Origin: Oligoflexia bacterium
GTDB lineage: Bacteria; Bdellovibrionota; UBA1018; CAIMNF01
NCBI GenBank assembly: GCA_903858975.1
Contig: CAIOKW010000212.1
Span: forward strand, 1-17,137
Length of the DNA: 17,137 nt
Reading direction: 5' to 3'
Shown here: positions 1 through 7,801 of the stretch, piece after piece
Numbering within the stretch: position 1 is the first letter of the stretch
Layout: each line of letters starts with the position of its first letter
The notes under the pieces: generated by a model
What the model saw: the letters and a program-made list of their open reading frames with translations, nothing else
What the model was told of the DNA's origin: nothing
The model's database searches: none
Translations under genes and position numbers: made by a program

Positions 1-1172
1 AAATTACTCATGCGCTCATCCCAGGTCTGTTGGCTAACTTCTGGAACATCGCTTGAAAGGAGAATTCCTCCGGTTGCAGACTTAAGATCACTATAATTAC
101 GCTTAGGGGTTTCAGAAATCTCTTTTACAGCGGCATGGGTTGATACCCCCATGAAGACTTGCTTGATCCTCTCAGTGCTTTCGATATAGGCGCTTCTGAC
201 TTTACCTACTGCCCACATTGCATGAGGGTTCATCGGTTGAGTGATGAAAAAGAAGGTGAAAGGGCTATAGATCGCAAGCGCAATGGAGTACCCCATGTTT
301 CCTCTGACGACTTTACCAAACCATCGGATGGGATCAATAAAGAGTGTTTCGAGAAGACCTAAGATATTACTGATGGGACGTTTGATGAAACGATAGGCCC
401 CAGCCTTGAGATCCACCACGAAGAGGGGGAGCACGTAAACAAAAAGAATTCTCGGGTGAATGCGTTTCTTCACGCGAATGATTTCAGCTCGTTCTTCTTT
501 TACAGACTTTAAAAGTGTTTGTCGTTCTTTCCAGGTGTAGACTGGGTCCAGTTCGATCGATAGAAGCTTTTCGTTCATGGACCTAATCGAGTTATCTTGC
601 GCGCCTTGAGAGACCGAGAGCTCATTCCCTCTGATCTTTTGAATTTTTCTCAGGATTTGCTCAACGGTGTTCAGGGCTCGGGTATTGGCTTTCGCCTCTT
701 TGGTTTTAGGGTATTCGAGTAATGCAAGATTATAGAGTTGATTGAGGATCGGACAATTCTCTTCAAGGAGATGTTCTGGAAGCTCAGCAAATGGCTGTGA
801 GCTGGGTCCTTCGGAGAAAGAGTATTTTCCATCCAGTGAATAGAAGTGAGAAATCCAATTCGAGACCCCATCTAAAATCATTGACTGAATGACGAAATGA
901 TCAGATTTCGTGATGCCAAAACGGAGGTAGGCGAGCATTTTCGCTCCAGCACTATAGTTAAAACCACTGGTTCCTTGGGTGCGAAATACGGGAAGGGCTT
1001 CGATCCTTTGCTCGAGGAAACTGCATCCTCCATCAAACGCGATTTTAGTCACCGCCTCAGCGAGCGTGCGTGCGGGAGAGTTGAGTAAAGCAGAGAGCTC
1101 TTGAAGGCAGGCTTCAGTGGAATTCGGTACTGGGACTAAAGTGGGAGTGATGATTGAAGTATCGTTTTGCAT
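1..1172 (-). CDS. Unrecognised membrane-anchored protein, 3' end cut by window edge
   Basis: An uninterrupted frame runs from ATG at 1172 to the window edge, giving 390 codons with no stop, so the C terminus is missing. I do not recognise the family. The first 240 residues have no signal peptide and look soluble. A basic helical stretch (about 215-240) is followed by a hydrophobic segment (about 241-254) and a second one (about 293-312), which suggests a cytoplasmic N-terminal domain joined to a membrane hairpin or anchor. The start lies 2 bp after the stop of the upstream protein-glutaminase-like gene, and a GGAG 5 nt before the ATG sits across that gene's last codons, so the two are probably co-transcribed and translationally coupled. 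That coupling suggests a related role, perhaps in handling or using the secreted enzyme. Function is unknown; I am confident only that the frame is coding. Confidence 0.8.
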   Translation of the reverse strand, partial: MQNDTSIITPTLVPVPNSTEACLQELSALLNSPARTLAEAVTKIAFDGGCSFLEQRIEALPVFRTQGTSGFNYSAGAKMLAYLRFGITKSDHFVIQSMILDGVSNWISHFYSLDGKYSFSEGPSSQPFAELPEHLLEENCPILNQLYNLALLEYPKTKEAKANTRALNTVEQILRKIQKIRGNELSVSQGAQDNSIRSMNEKLLSIELDPVYTWKERQTLLKSVKEERAEIIRVKKRIHPRILFVYVLPLFVVDLKAGAYRFIKRPISNILGLLETLFIDPIRWFGKVVRGNMGYSIALAIYSPFTFFFITQPMNPHAMWAVGKVRSAYIESTERIKQVFMGVSTHAAVKEISETPKRNYSDLKSATGGILLSSDVPEVSQQTWDERMSN

Positions 1173-1174
1173 AA

Positions 1175-1939
1175 TTACTCCGATTGAAGGGAACTACCGT
1201 CAATTCCCTTCTTCATGTTGTCAAGGTCGCCCGGGCGCCAATCTCTACGAACTTGGGTGGACTCATCAAACCAGGGCGCACCGCGAGATCCTGATTCACC
1301 CTTCGCATCTCGATCAAAATCGATTGGAGAATACAGATACATCGGGGTCTTCATGATGAAACAGTAGCTCAGGTCTTGTTGGTTTACGTAGTCGGCATAA
1401 GTCTCAATGACGGGACATTCTGTCTCAGGGTAGACAAAGTACCGAGTCCACTGATGAATGCTGACAGGCTTAGAATCGTATTTGTAAAGGTCCGCTTCAC
1501 TTGCCCAGCTCGGAGGCGAGAGGAAAACAGGGTCAAAGACTAAATCTTGGATGGATCCGTCGGTTACGCGAGTTGGTATCAATGTTGCTACATGAAAGCC
1601 CCAGGCATAGTTAAATTCTCGATGGTAGCGATTTGTAAAAAACAGAAACACCTTCATGGAGTTAATACCGTAATACTCAGAAAGTGAGTGAGACCAGTAA
1701 TGAGCTCTTTGATAGCAGCCAGAGTGCTTAGTGAAAACTGAAGTCGGAAGCAAATCAAATACCCGCTGAGCGGCTTTCTCACTTACGAGAAGCGAAGGTT
1801 GGTATCCATTTAGGGTTTTTAGATCGGAATAAGGAACGGGGACCTCAGTTTGAGGGCTCGTGAGTTGGGCCTGTGCTTGGATTGCGAAGGCAAATACCAA
1901 GAGGATGGCGCACCAGGAGTGGGAGGATTTTGACATCAT
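1175..1939 (-). CDS. Secreted protein-glutaminase-like enzyme
   Basis: This 254-residue protein has a Sec signal peptide (hydrophobic core about 10-20, probable cleavage in AQA-Q after A24). The mature part carries a block GCYQRAH (C75, R78, H80), then GFHVA (H116), then FDP (D136). This order and spacing resemble the Cys-His-Asp triad of protein-glutaminases, the enzymes that deamidate side-chain glutamines in proteins and share the papain/transglutaminase fold. No long inhibitory pro-region is present; only about 50 residues separate the signal peptide from the Cys. Extra cysteines at 175 and 193 could form a disulfide. The polar 45-residue tail looks disordered. It would act in the periplasm or outside the cell. 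It is the first gene of a pair with the membrane protein downstream and diverges from the ATP-grasp gene. The start has no Shine-Dalgarno, only a run of Cs, and may be leaderless. A different papain-fold activity such as a transglutaminase or peptidase remains possible. Confidence 0.7.
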   Translation of the reverse strand: MMSKSSHSWCAILLVFAFAIQAQAQLTSPQTEVPVPYSDLKTLNGYQPSLLVSEKAAQRVFDLLPTSVFTKHSGCYQRAHYWSHSLSEYYGINSMKVFLFFTNRYHREFNYAWGFHVATLIPTRVTDGSIQDLVFDPVFLSPPSWASEADLYKYDSKPVSIHQWTRYFVYPETECPVIETYADYVNQQDLSYCFIMKTPMYLYSPIDFDRDAKGESGSRGAPWFDESTQVRRDWRPGDLDNMKKGIDGSSLQSE

Positions 1940-1976
1940 GGGGGGATTAATAAACTTACTTAATGTAATGTGTCAA
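1940..1976 (-). promoter_or_regulatory. Sigma70-like promoter giving a probable leaderless transcript
   Basis: Reading the minus strand, a perfect TTGACA (1976-1971) is followed after 18 nt by TATTAA (1952-1947, four of six to consensus). The first ATG at 1939 begins 8 nt after the -10 box, where transcription would normally start. The 7 nt in between are T followed by six Cs, with no Shine-Dalgarno. The element therefore predicts an mRNA that begins at or one base before the start codon. Inferred from sequence only. Confidence 0.55.
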
Positions 1977-2070
1977 TGTTATTTGTTTAATAAGTTAAGG
2001 GGAGCGAGCCTGTCTAAACTTTTTACATTGAATCGTCCAATTATTTACATATTCTATATTTAAAAAGCTC

Positions 2071-2099
2071 TTGATTACTTTAGTCAAATCCTCTATTCT
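2071..2099 (+). promoter_or_regulatory. Sigma70-like promoter of the ATP-grasp/zincin gene
   Basis: TTGATT (2071-2076), a 17-nt spacer and TATTCT (2094-2099) form a reasonable housekeeping promoter. Transcription would start near 2106, leaving a leader of about 50 nt. The leader carries an AAGGAG Shine-Dalgarno (2142-2147) 8 nt before the GTG start. The region is AT-rich and shared with the divergent protein-glutaminase promoter about 95 bp away. Confidence 0.5.
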
Positions 2100-2120
2100 G
2101 TGTAACTTCCCAAGCGGACC

Positions 2121-2138
2121 CATTCTTTAAAAAGAATG
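2121..2138. repeat. 18-bp near-perfect palindrome in the leader
   Basis: CATTCTTT and AAAGAATG are exact 8-bp inverted arms separated by AA. The element lies between the predicted transcription start (about 2106) and the Shine-Dalgarno (2142). It could be an operator for a dimeric regulator or a weak AU-rich hairpin near the ribosome site. AT-rich palindromes also arise by chance, so a function is not established. Confidence 0.35.
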
Positions 2139-2155
2139 AAAAAGGAGTAAGAATT

Positions 2156-5100
2156 GTGTTAGCCAACCGTGAATTACAGAAATCGATTGTTAGCGGCCAG
2201 CTCAATTATCAACCTAATAAGGGGTTTATCGGAAAATATGAGGTGGATGTTGCCAACTACATTTTCCGCTCAAAAGGAGTGGGCGGTTACACGCATTCCC
2301 AAGACCTAGTCAATTCGATTTTGGGTCGCAGCATTCAAGAGCACCATGGCTCGAGTCAGCGCCTCACTCGCTTTCTTAAAAAGCGGGATTTGACGTTTCA
2401 AAAGAGTGACAAAGATGGTGTTTATCGCATCTTTACGGTTCCGGTGACCACTTCAGTTGTTCCTCTTCCTAAATCTGTTTTTAATTCTGTTGAGCATGCC
2501 GCTCAAATCTTGATGGTTTCTCTTCGCAAGGTACTTCAGAGTATCTATGGCTCAAAGTCGGTCCGAGACAGTGAATTCGTAAAGTCGCTCCCAGAAGAAA
2601 TTCGTGCAGCATTTCTAGATGCCACTGAAAAATCACCACACTACATTCCTCAGCTACACCATGAGAACATGCGCGAGTATCCATTCCTCGATAATGTCGG
2701 ACTCGATTTGGTTTTGGTGGAAGAGTATTTTCAAAATCGTGGCCAATTGACCAATCTGATTGCCCAAGGTCGAGCAGAGGAGTTACCAGAACTCCCATTC
2801 CGGGTATTGGAACTCAATGCCGGTTCTCCATCAGGTGCCTCAAACAATTTGAATATCCTAGAAGGAATTCTACGCGAAGATGCGGCTGTTTTGGATTCTT
2901 TGGGGAAGGTAATGCCCAATGACCACTTCAAGATTTTGCGCGAGACCTATCAATCGCTCGGTGAATCTTGGACCTCACGAAAAGATGGCGTTCAAGTATT
3001 GCTTCCTCCCGGGGGCGCGAATGGTGCTTCGCCTGAGATTCATCAATTGGCGGCTTACTCAGGACTGATTTACTGTGATCCGGGCCAGCTGTTTAGTGAT
3101 GAAGAGGGCTGGATCCGCCTCCGTACCGTGGATGGCACAAGTCCGGTCGTAACGTCCATCTATTCACGGGTCAACAGTGACAGTGCGCTGTTTGATCGTG
3201 AGAAGGGTGTTTTGCTTCGTGATGCGGAGAGTGGAGAGTCCATCTATTGCGTGGATATCCTGAAGCCTTGGAATAATTTGAAGCCTGAATACATTAAAGA
3301 TGAAAAGGGGAATCCGGTTCCATTGGAATCCGACTACGCGATTCCAAATGCTGTGGATGCGATTGTGAACCGCAGGCTCTATATGGGCGGCTTAAATCGC
3401 CTTCTGGATAATAAAATTATTCTAGCTACCTTGACCGATTATGCCCCTGAGTTTTTCAAAGAAGAGCTCATCCGACAAGGGATCGAGCTGAATGTTCCAC
3501 GCATTGCTCCCCCAGATTGTTTGCCCTCAAAAGCTGAATCTTTGGATCTGATTGAAAAGAATCCTGCTGATTGGGTGATTAAGGCCCCGAATCTTTCGGG
3601 CGGTACCGGCGTTTATATTCTGATGACTTTAGATGATAAAAAACGTCGTGAAGTGATTAAAGAAGCACGCAAAAATCCTGAGCAGTACGCTTATCAAAAA
3701 GTAGTTAAAATTGCGCGGATTCCAGTTGCCGTTCGAAATAAAGGCAATAGCAAATTCCGCTTCGCAAACCTCGCAGCCGATATTCGGATGTGGGTTTTCT
3801 ACGGCGGAAATGAAACCCTTCCTCGCCTGACCCACAATGCGCTCGTTCGTTATGCACCAAAAGAAAAGGGCCCCATGAGCTCAATTGTAAATACCTCTAA
3901 AGGAGGAGGGTACGCTCCCTTCGTTGTAGTGGATGATATTGGGTGTGAAGGTTCGGTTTCAGCGCGCGAATGTGCGGCAGCTTGTGAGCCGGTCGCATTT
4001 CAAAGTGCGCTCCCTGCGTTTGTGGGTTCACAACTCGTGCAGGTGGCAAATATTGTTCATGAACTGCGAGCATTGGTGCGCGATCCAGCGGCTGAAATGT
4101 ATCGGGTGTCCGGTTACCTCTATGCTCTAAAATTGCAAGTGCGTGAGATCACCTCATTCATTCATCCTCGCTGTATGGAAACCATTTATAGCATGATCGA
4201 ACTGATTGAGAAGCGAGTTGATCAGAAGGGTATTGCCGCTTACTACTTAAAGATGAACTCCTATCAGGCGCGCCTCGTGTCTCTTCTTCAGTCACTAGAT
4301 CGAGTGCTCAACCGAGATGTGTACATGGTGCTCGATGAATTCAATATTCTGGATCAGGATATTGTAAATCGTGGATATACCCGCGAAATGAAACGGCAGG
4401 ATTTATTTAATTTTGGTCATTTGAGCTTCCTGTTGCGCCAAGTGATCGATGAGAATCCAGATCATAAACGGAATTTAAATCGTCTTCGGTCTTTAATTAA
4501 AGAGATGATTACTTCGAAATTTCCTGGCCAGAAACTGAATGTGCTCGTTCATCAGCGACTTGAGTCACTTTTGGATCAATTTAGTGATTTGGCGAGCCGC
4601 CGCTTGAAAGCCTCCGTTTATGCAACGGAGTTTGCCACTCTGTTTAACGGGAGCGAGCAACAAAGCCAGATTTTGTATCGTGAAACCTTCGTGACTCGTC
4701 ATGAAGATCAAGCCCCACGTTCAGGAACAGAGTGGGAAACGGTAAACGAGCGTAAGCTTGCGGATTCTGAATTTATCGAAGCGGACATTCGTGAAGCACG
4801 CGAGGCTTGGATTAAGGTTCTGAAGCAGACGAAGGGCATGGATCGTTTCAAGCGGGAGCGGTTCTTGTCGAGTGCTCGGGTAGATCACTTTAAGAAGTAC
4901 CCACGTTTAGCAGGTCTCCAGGAGCTCATTAATCGTAAAGAAAACTCGGATGTTCATGCACTCACTGCTTTGATGAGTGTGATGCCTTATGCGGCATACA
5001 ACATTCGACAGTTTGCAATTGAGCAGGGAGTTTCTTTTACAGAACTGTTTTCTGAGAAGTTAAAGGCAGAGCGTATTTCAATTCTGGATCGCAAGGAGCG

Positions 5101-5905
5101 CATCCAGGAGAAGATCAGTCTTGATCAATTCTCGGGGGAGTGCTTTGCGCGTAAAGCATCGCCTCACGGCCTCATTTCTGAAGGGGAGCGGTTTCTTTGG
5201 GTATCTAAAGAGCAGAGCCCTATGATTCAGTTGTATACCATTGGGCATGAGTTGATTCACGCATCTCAGATTTCAGAGGTGATGGAGAAAGAGTCGAGCT
5301 CAATCAAAGAAGGGCCGATTGCCTTCGCACGATTCCTCAATTACTACGGGAATTTCTTGTCTTTGGCTGCTAACACGCTGGATGCTCCTCAGTGGGATCT
5401 TGCGCATAGCCGAACCCCACTCTACGGAGCGGTCGATCGCATGGTGAGCCAGTTCTTTACTCCTGTGATTCAAGACGTGAGGGAAGGTGTTTCTCGCAAT
5501 GCCTCTGTTTACAATCAAAAGCTCGAAAAGTACGGTTCTCTCTTTGGGTATATGATGCCCGTGAGCAATGTAGTACGGGTGAAAGCACTACGAGAAGTGA
5601 TTCCCGCACTTGAAAATGCAAAGAACATTATCTTTGCAAAAGAGTGTGGATTAGAAATCGCTCAAGACGAAGTGCGATCTGCTCTGCCGACCGCAAATCG
5701 TATCCAAGTGGCGCGTTACCGCCCACTGATTACGGAGGCTGCAAAAAGTTGGAAGCTTGATTTCGAGGCACTTCGAGTAATTGCGTCTCATCAGTACTAT
5801 GGTGTGATGTTTGCGCGGGCACAGGAAGAGGGCGAGAATCTTACGATTGATTCTGATCCAGCTCCGATCTTCCTCAATACGGGCTACAATCAAACCCAAC
5901 AATAG
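2156..5905 (+). CDS. Circularly permuted ATP-grasp ligase fused to an HExxH metalloprotease-like domain
   Basis: This 1249-residue cytoplasmic protein has no signal peptide. GTG at 2156 is chosen because AAGGAG lies 8 nt upstream. Residues about 80-600 follow the layout of circularly permuted ATP-grasp enzymes (DUF404/DUF407): an ELNAGSPSGAS block (E219, N221, SPSG 224-227), a candidate ATP lysine K476 before a GGTG loop (482-485), Q514, an ADIRMWV segment (D542, R544), and an SKGGG turn near 581-585. That family forms amide or peptide bonds using ATP. Residues about 620-900 look largely helical; some relatives pair with an alpha-E domain, which this might replace. H1031-E-L-I-H1035 with E1052-G-P 17 residues later is a good gluzincin-type zinc site. 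Substrate and product are unknown. The divergent neighbour encodes a secreted protein-glutaminase-like enzyme, and transglutaminase-fold partners are known for this ligase family. The ligase call is fairly firm; protease activity is inferred from the motif. Confidence 0.75.
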   Translation: MLANRELQKSIVSGQLNYQPNKGFIGKYEVDVANYIFRSKGVGGYTHSQDLVNSILGRSIQEHHGSSQRLTRFLKKRDLTFQKSDKDGVYRIFTVPVTTSVVPLPKSVFNSVEHAAQILMVSLRKVLQSIYGSKSVRDSEFVKSLPEEIRAAFLDATEKSPHYIPQLHHENMREYPFLDNVGLDLVLVEEYFQNRGQLTNLIAQGRAEELPELPFRVLELNAGSPSGASNNLNILEGILREDAAVLDSLGKVMPNDHFKILRETYQSLGESWTSRKDGVQVLLPPGGANGASPEIHQLAAYSGLIYCDPGQLFSDEEGWIRLRTVDGTSPVVTSIYSRVNSDSALFDREKGVLLRDAESGESIYCVDILKPWNNLKPEYIKDEKGNPVPLESDYAIPNAVDAIVNRRLYMGGLNRLLDNKIILATLTDYAPEFFKEELIRQGIELNVPRIAPPDCLPSKAESLDLIEKNPADWVIKAPNLSGGTGVYILMTLDDKKRREVIKEARKNPEQYAYQKVVKIARIPVAVRNKGNSKFRFANLAADIRMWVFYGGNETLPRLTHNALVRYAPKEKGPMSSIVNTSKGGGYAPFVVVDDIGCEGSVSARECAAACEPVAFQSALPAFVGSQLVQVANIVHELRALVRDPAAEMYRVSGYLYALKLQVREITSFIHPRCMETIYSMIELIEKRVDQKGIAAYYLKMNSYQARLVSLLQSLDRVLNRDVYMVLDEFNILDQDIVNRGYTREMKRQDLFNFGHLSFLLRQVIDENPDHKRNLNRLRSLIKEMITSKFPGQKLNVLVHQRLESLLDQFSDLASRRLKASVYATEFATLFNGSEQQSQILYRETFVTRHEDQAPRSGTEWETVNERKLADSEFIEADIREAREAWIKVLKQTKGMDRFKRERFLSSARVDHFKKYPRLAGLQELINRKENSDVHALTALMSVMPYAAYNIRQFAIEQGVSFTELFSEKLKAERISILDRKERIQEKISLDQFSGECFARKASPHGLISEGERFLWVSKEQSPMIQLYTIGHELIHASQISEVMEKESSSIKEGPIAFARFLNYYGNFLSLAANTLDAPQWDLAHSRTPLYGAVDRMVSQFFTPVIQDVREGVSRNASVYNQKLEKYGSLFGYMMPVSNVVRVKALREVIPALENAKNIIFAKECGLEIAQDEVRSALPTANRIQVARYRPLITEAAKSWKLDFEALRVIASHQYYGVMFARAQEEGENLTIDSDPAPIFLNTGYNQTQQ

Positions 5906-5916
5906 AGTCTTGGTTT

Positions 5917-7761
5917 CTATTCAACCGTAACAGATTTTGCGAGGTTTCTGGGCTTGTCGATATTACGCCCAAGCGCCTTCGCACATCCGTATGCAAGCAA
6001 TTGAAGCGGGATTACGGATAAGATTGGCTGCGTGCCCCAGGCCGATTTTGGAAGGCCAATAAACTCATTGGAGATTTTCTGGATCTCCGTATCACCCTCG
6101 GTTCCAATGGCGATAATGTGTCCGCCTCGAGCGCGAATCTCTTCAAGATTGGAAATGGTTTTTGAATACCACTCATCTTTGGGAGCCAGGGTAATGATGG
6201 AAACATCAGGGTCAATGTACGCAATGGGACCGTGTTTTAATTCGCCCGCTGCAAAGCCCTCAGCTGGGAGGTAAGTGAGCTCCTTGAACTTCAAAGCGCC
6301 CTCTAGGGCAATCGGATACATCGTTCCGCGTCCCACAAAAAGAATGATCCTTTGGTTCTTCAGTTTTTCACCGATCTTAATGAATGCTTCGCTCTGACTG
6401 AGTACTTGATCCAGATCTTGGGGAAGGCGTGCAAGGCCATGAAATGATTTTTGTGCAGAGTCCTTGGTCTGTTGAATTCCTCGTAAGCGACCCACGTCCA
6501 GCGCAAGAGCGCAGAGCATCGTGAGTTGGGCGGTGAATGCCTTGGTCGAGGCGACGCCAATTTCGGGTCCGGCTTTGGTGGGATATTGAAATGAGCTCTC
6601 CCGAGCAATGGTCGAATTCGGGACGTTGCAGATTGAAAATGTTGATGCACCGGCATCATTAGCAAGTCGGAGGGCAGCTAGAGTGTCAGCCGTTTCCCCT
6701 GATTGAGAAATGACCCCGACCACGGTTCCAGGCTCAAATACCGGGTCACGGTAACGAAACTCACTCGCGATATCGACTTGGCAATCGAGTCTCGCCCATC
6801 GCTCAAAATAGTATTTGGCGGCCATGGCTGCGTGGGAACTGGTGCCGCAAGCGACCAAGTAGAGGCGCTTTACATTTTTCCAAAGTACTTCATGGGCTTT
6901 TTGGTGGTCCCACATGAAAGGACTCTTTTGATCCAGCGGAAGCCGCCCCGTAAGCGTGTCGGCGACCACCATTGGTTGCTGAAAGATTTCTTTTAACATG
7001 AAACTTTCAAAACCATTTTTTTCAACTTTGTCTGCAGTCCAGTCAATGGTTTCAAACTTGAGGCCCTTTGCGTGAAAGCCATCTTTATCGGCTATGAAAA
7101 TTTCGCCTTTGGGTAAAAAGCAAACTTCATTGTGATAGGGAATGATCGCCTGAATGTCGCTTGCAATGAGCGCTCCGTCTTTGAGTTTGGAAACGACGAG
7201 TGGTGCACCATTTTGAATTCCAAAAAGCTTTCCTGGAATTCCAAGAGCCATGAGCACGATCGCATAGTGGCCTTCCACCTCATCAATCGCTTTCTTCATC
7301 GATTGGAGGAGCGTGGACTCTGCAGATTGAGTTGGATTTTTCTTTGCAATTTCTTTTCGTCGGAATTCAATGAGCTGAGCGAACACTTCGGTGTCAGTTT
7401 GAGAGGAAAATTGGACCCCTTCTTTTGAAAGGTATTCTTTAATTTGAGAATAGTTTTCGATAATGCCGTTATGAACGAGGACGATCTCGCCTGCTCGATG
7501 GGGGTGGGCATTAGTTTCATTGGGAGCCCCATGGGTTGCCCAGCGGGTGTGTGCAATCCCTTGAGTTTCGGTCTTTCCACAATCTTGGGTCAGGTCGATG
7601 AGTCCCTGTACCGGACCCGCATTTCGCTTGATTTCAAAATGATCTTTTGAGTAGAGGGCAAAGCCGGCGGAGTCGTATCCTCGGTATTCCAGACGCATGA
7701 GTCCGTCGAGGAGAATGGGGAGAGCTTGCTTTTGTCCAACATAACCAACAATTCCGCACAT
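5917..7761 (-). CDS. glmS: Glutamine--fructose-6-phosphate aminotransferase (isomerizing)
   Basis: GlmS makes glucosamine-6-phosphate from fructose-6-phosphate and glutamine, the first step toward UDP-GlcNAc for peptidoglycan and lipopolysaccharide, in the cytoplasm. The protein is full length (614 residues against about 609 in E. coli). It begins MCGIVGYVG, with Cys2 as the N-terminal glutaminase nucleophile after Met removal. HTRWATHG (71-78) and HNGIIENY (97-104) are typical of the glutaminase domain. The C-terminal half has two SIS domains, with ACGTSS (around C305) and SQSGETADT for sugar-phosphate binding, and it ends in the conserved KSVTVE. Its stop is 11 bp from the convergent stop of the ATP-grasp gene, with no terminator hairpin in the gap. 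No Shine-Dalgarno precedes the ATG. There is no room for the glmS ribozyme known from Firmicutes, so regulation must be by another route. Confidence 0.97.
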   Translation of the reverse strand: MCGIVGYVGQKQALPILLDGLMRLEYRGYDSAGFALYSKDHFEIKRNAGPVQGLIDLTQDCGKTETQGIAHTRWATHGAPNETNAHPHRAGEIVLVHNGIIENYSQIKEYLSKEGVQFSSQTDTEVFAQLIEFRRKEIAKKNPTQSAESTLLQSMKKAIDEVEGHYAIVLMALGIPGKLFGIQNGAPLVVSKLKDGALIASDIQAIIPYHNEVCFLPKGEIFIADKDGFHAKGLKFETIDWTADKVEKNGFESFMLKEIFQQPMVVADTLTGRLPLDQKSPFMWDHQKAHEVLWKNVKRLYLVACGTSSHAAMAAKYYFERWARLDCQVDIASEFRYRDPVFEPGTVVGVISQSGETADTLAALRLANDAGASTFSICNVPNSTIARESSFQYPTKAGPEIGVASTKAFTAQLTMLCALALDVGRLRGIQQTKDSAQKSFHGLARLPQDLDQVLSQSEAFIKIGEKLKNQRIILFVGRGTMYPIALEGALKFKELTYLPAEGFAAGELKHGPIAYIDPDVSIITLAPKDEWYSKTISNLEEIRARGGHIIAIGTEGDTEIQKISNEFIGLPKSAWGTQPILSVIPLQLLAYGCAKALGRNIDKPRNLAKSVTVE

Positions 7762-7765
7762 AGGC

Positions 7766-7795
7766 TTGCGATCATAGTGAAGTTTGATTTAGAAT
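7766..7795 (+). promoter_or_regulatory. Promoter of the YceI-like gene, probably leaderless
   Basis: TTGCGA (7766-7771), an 18-nt spacer and TAGAAT (7790-7795, five of six to consensus) precede the ATG at 7802 by only 6 nt. Transcription would begin at about the A of the start codon. No Shine-Dalgarno is visible. The -35 box shares a base with the predicted -10 of glmS on the other strand. Confidence 0.4.
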
Positions 7796-7800
7796 GAAAG
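7771..7800 (-). promoter_or_regulatory. Candidate glmS promoter overlapping the divergent promoter
   Basis: On the minus strand TATGAT (7776-7771, five of six to consensus) lies 9 nt before the glmS ATG at 7761. The -35 region is weak: CTTTCA at 7800-7795 with an 18-nt spacer matches only three of six. If this is the promoter, the glmS leader is just 2-3 nt long. An alternative is a promoter inside the YceI-like gene. Confidence 0.3.
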
Positions 7801-7801
7801 C

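Noticed and set aside
1117..1356. Plus-strand frame of 79 codons
   Set aside because: It crosses the junction of two better-supported minus-strand genes, lacks a ribosome site and has no domain-like composition.
1860..2063. Plus-strand frame over the start of the secreted enzyme gene and the promoter region
   Set aside because: It runs antisense to the signal peptide region and through AT-rich intergenic DNA with no ribosome site.
5906..5916. Possible bidirectional terminator between the ATP-grasp gene and glmS
   Set aside because: Only 11 bp separate the convergent stops and no inverted repeat or T run is present.
7762..7801. glmS ribozyme or riboswitch in the glmS leader
   Set aside because: The gap to the next gene is 40 bp, far too short for the roughly 150-nt ribozyme, and it is filled by promoter-like elements.
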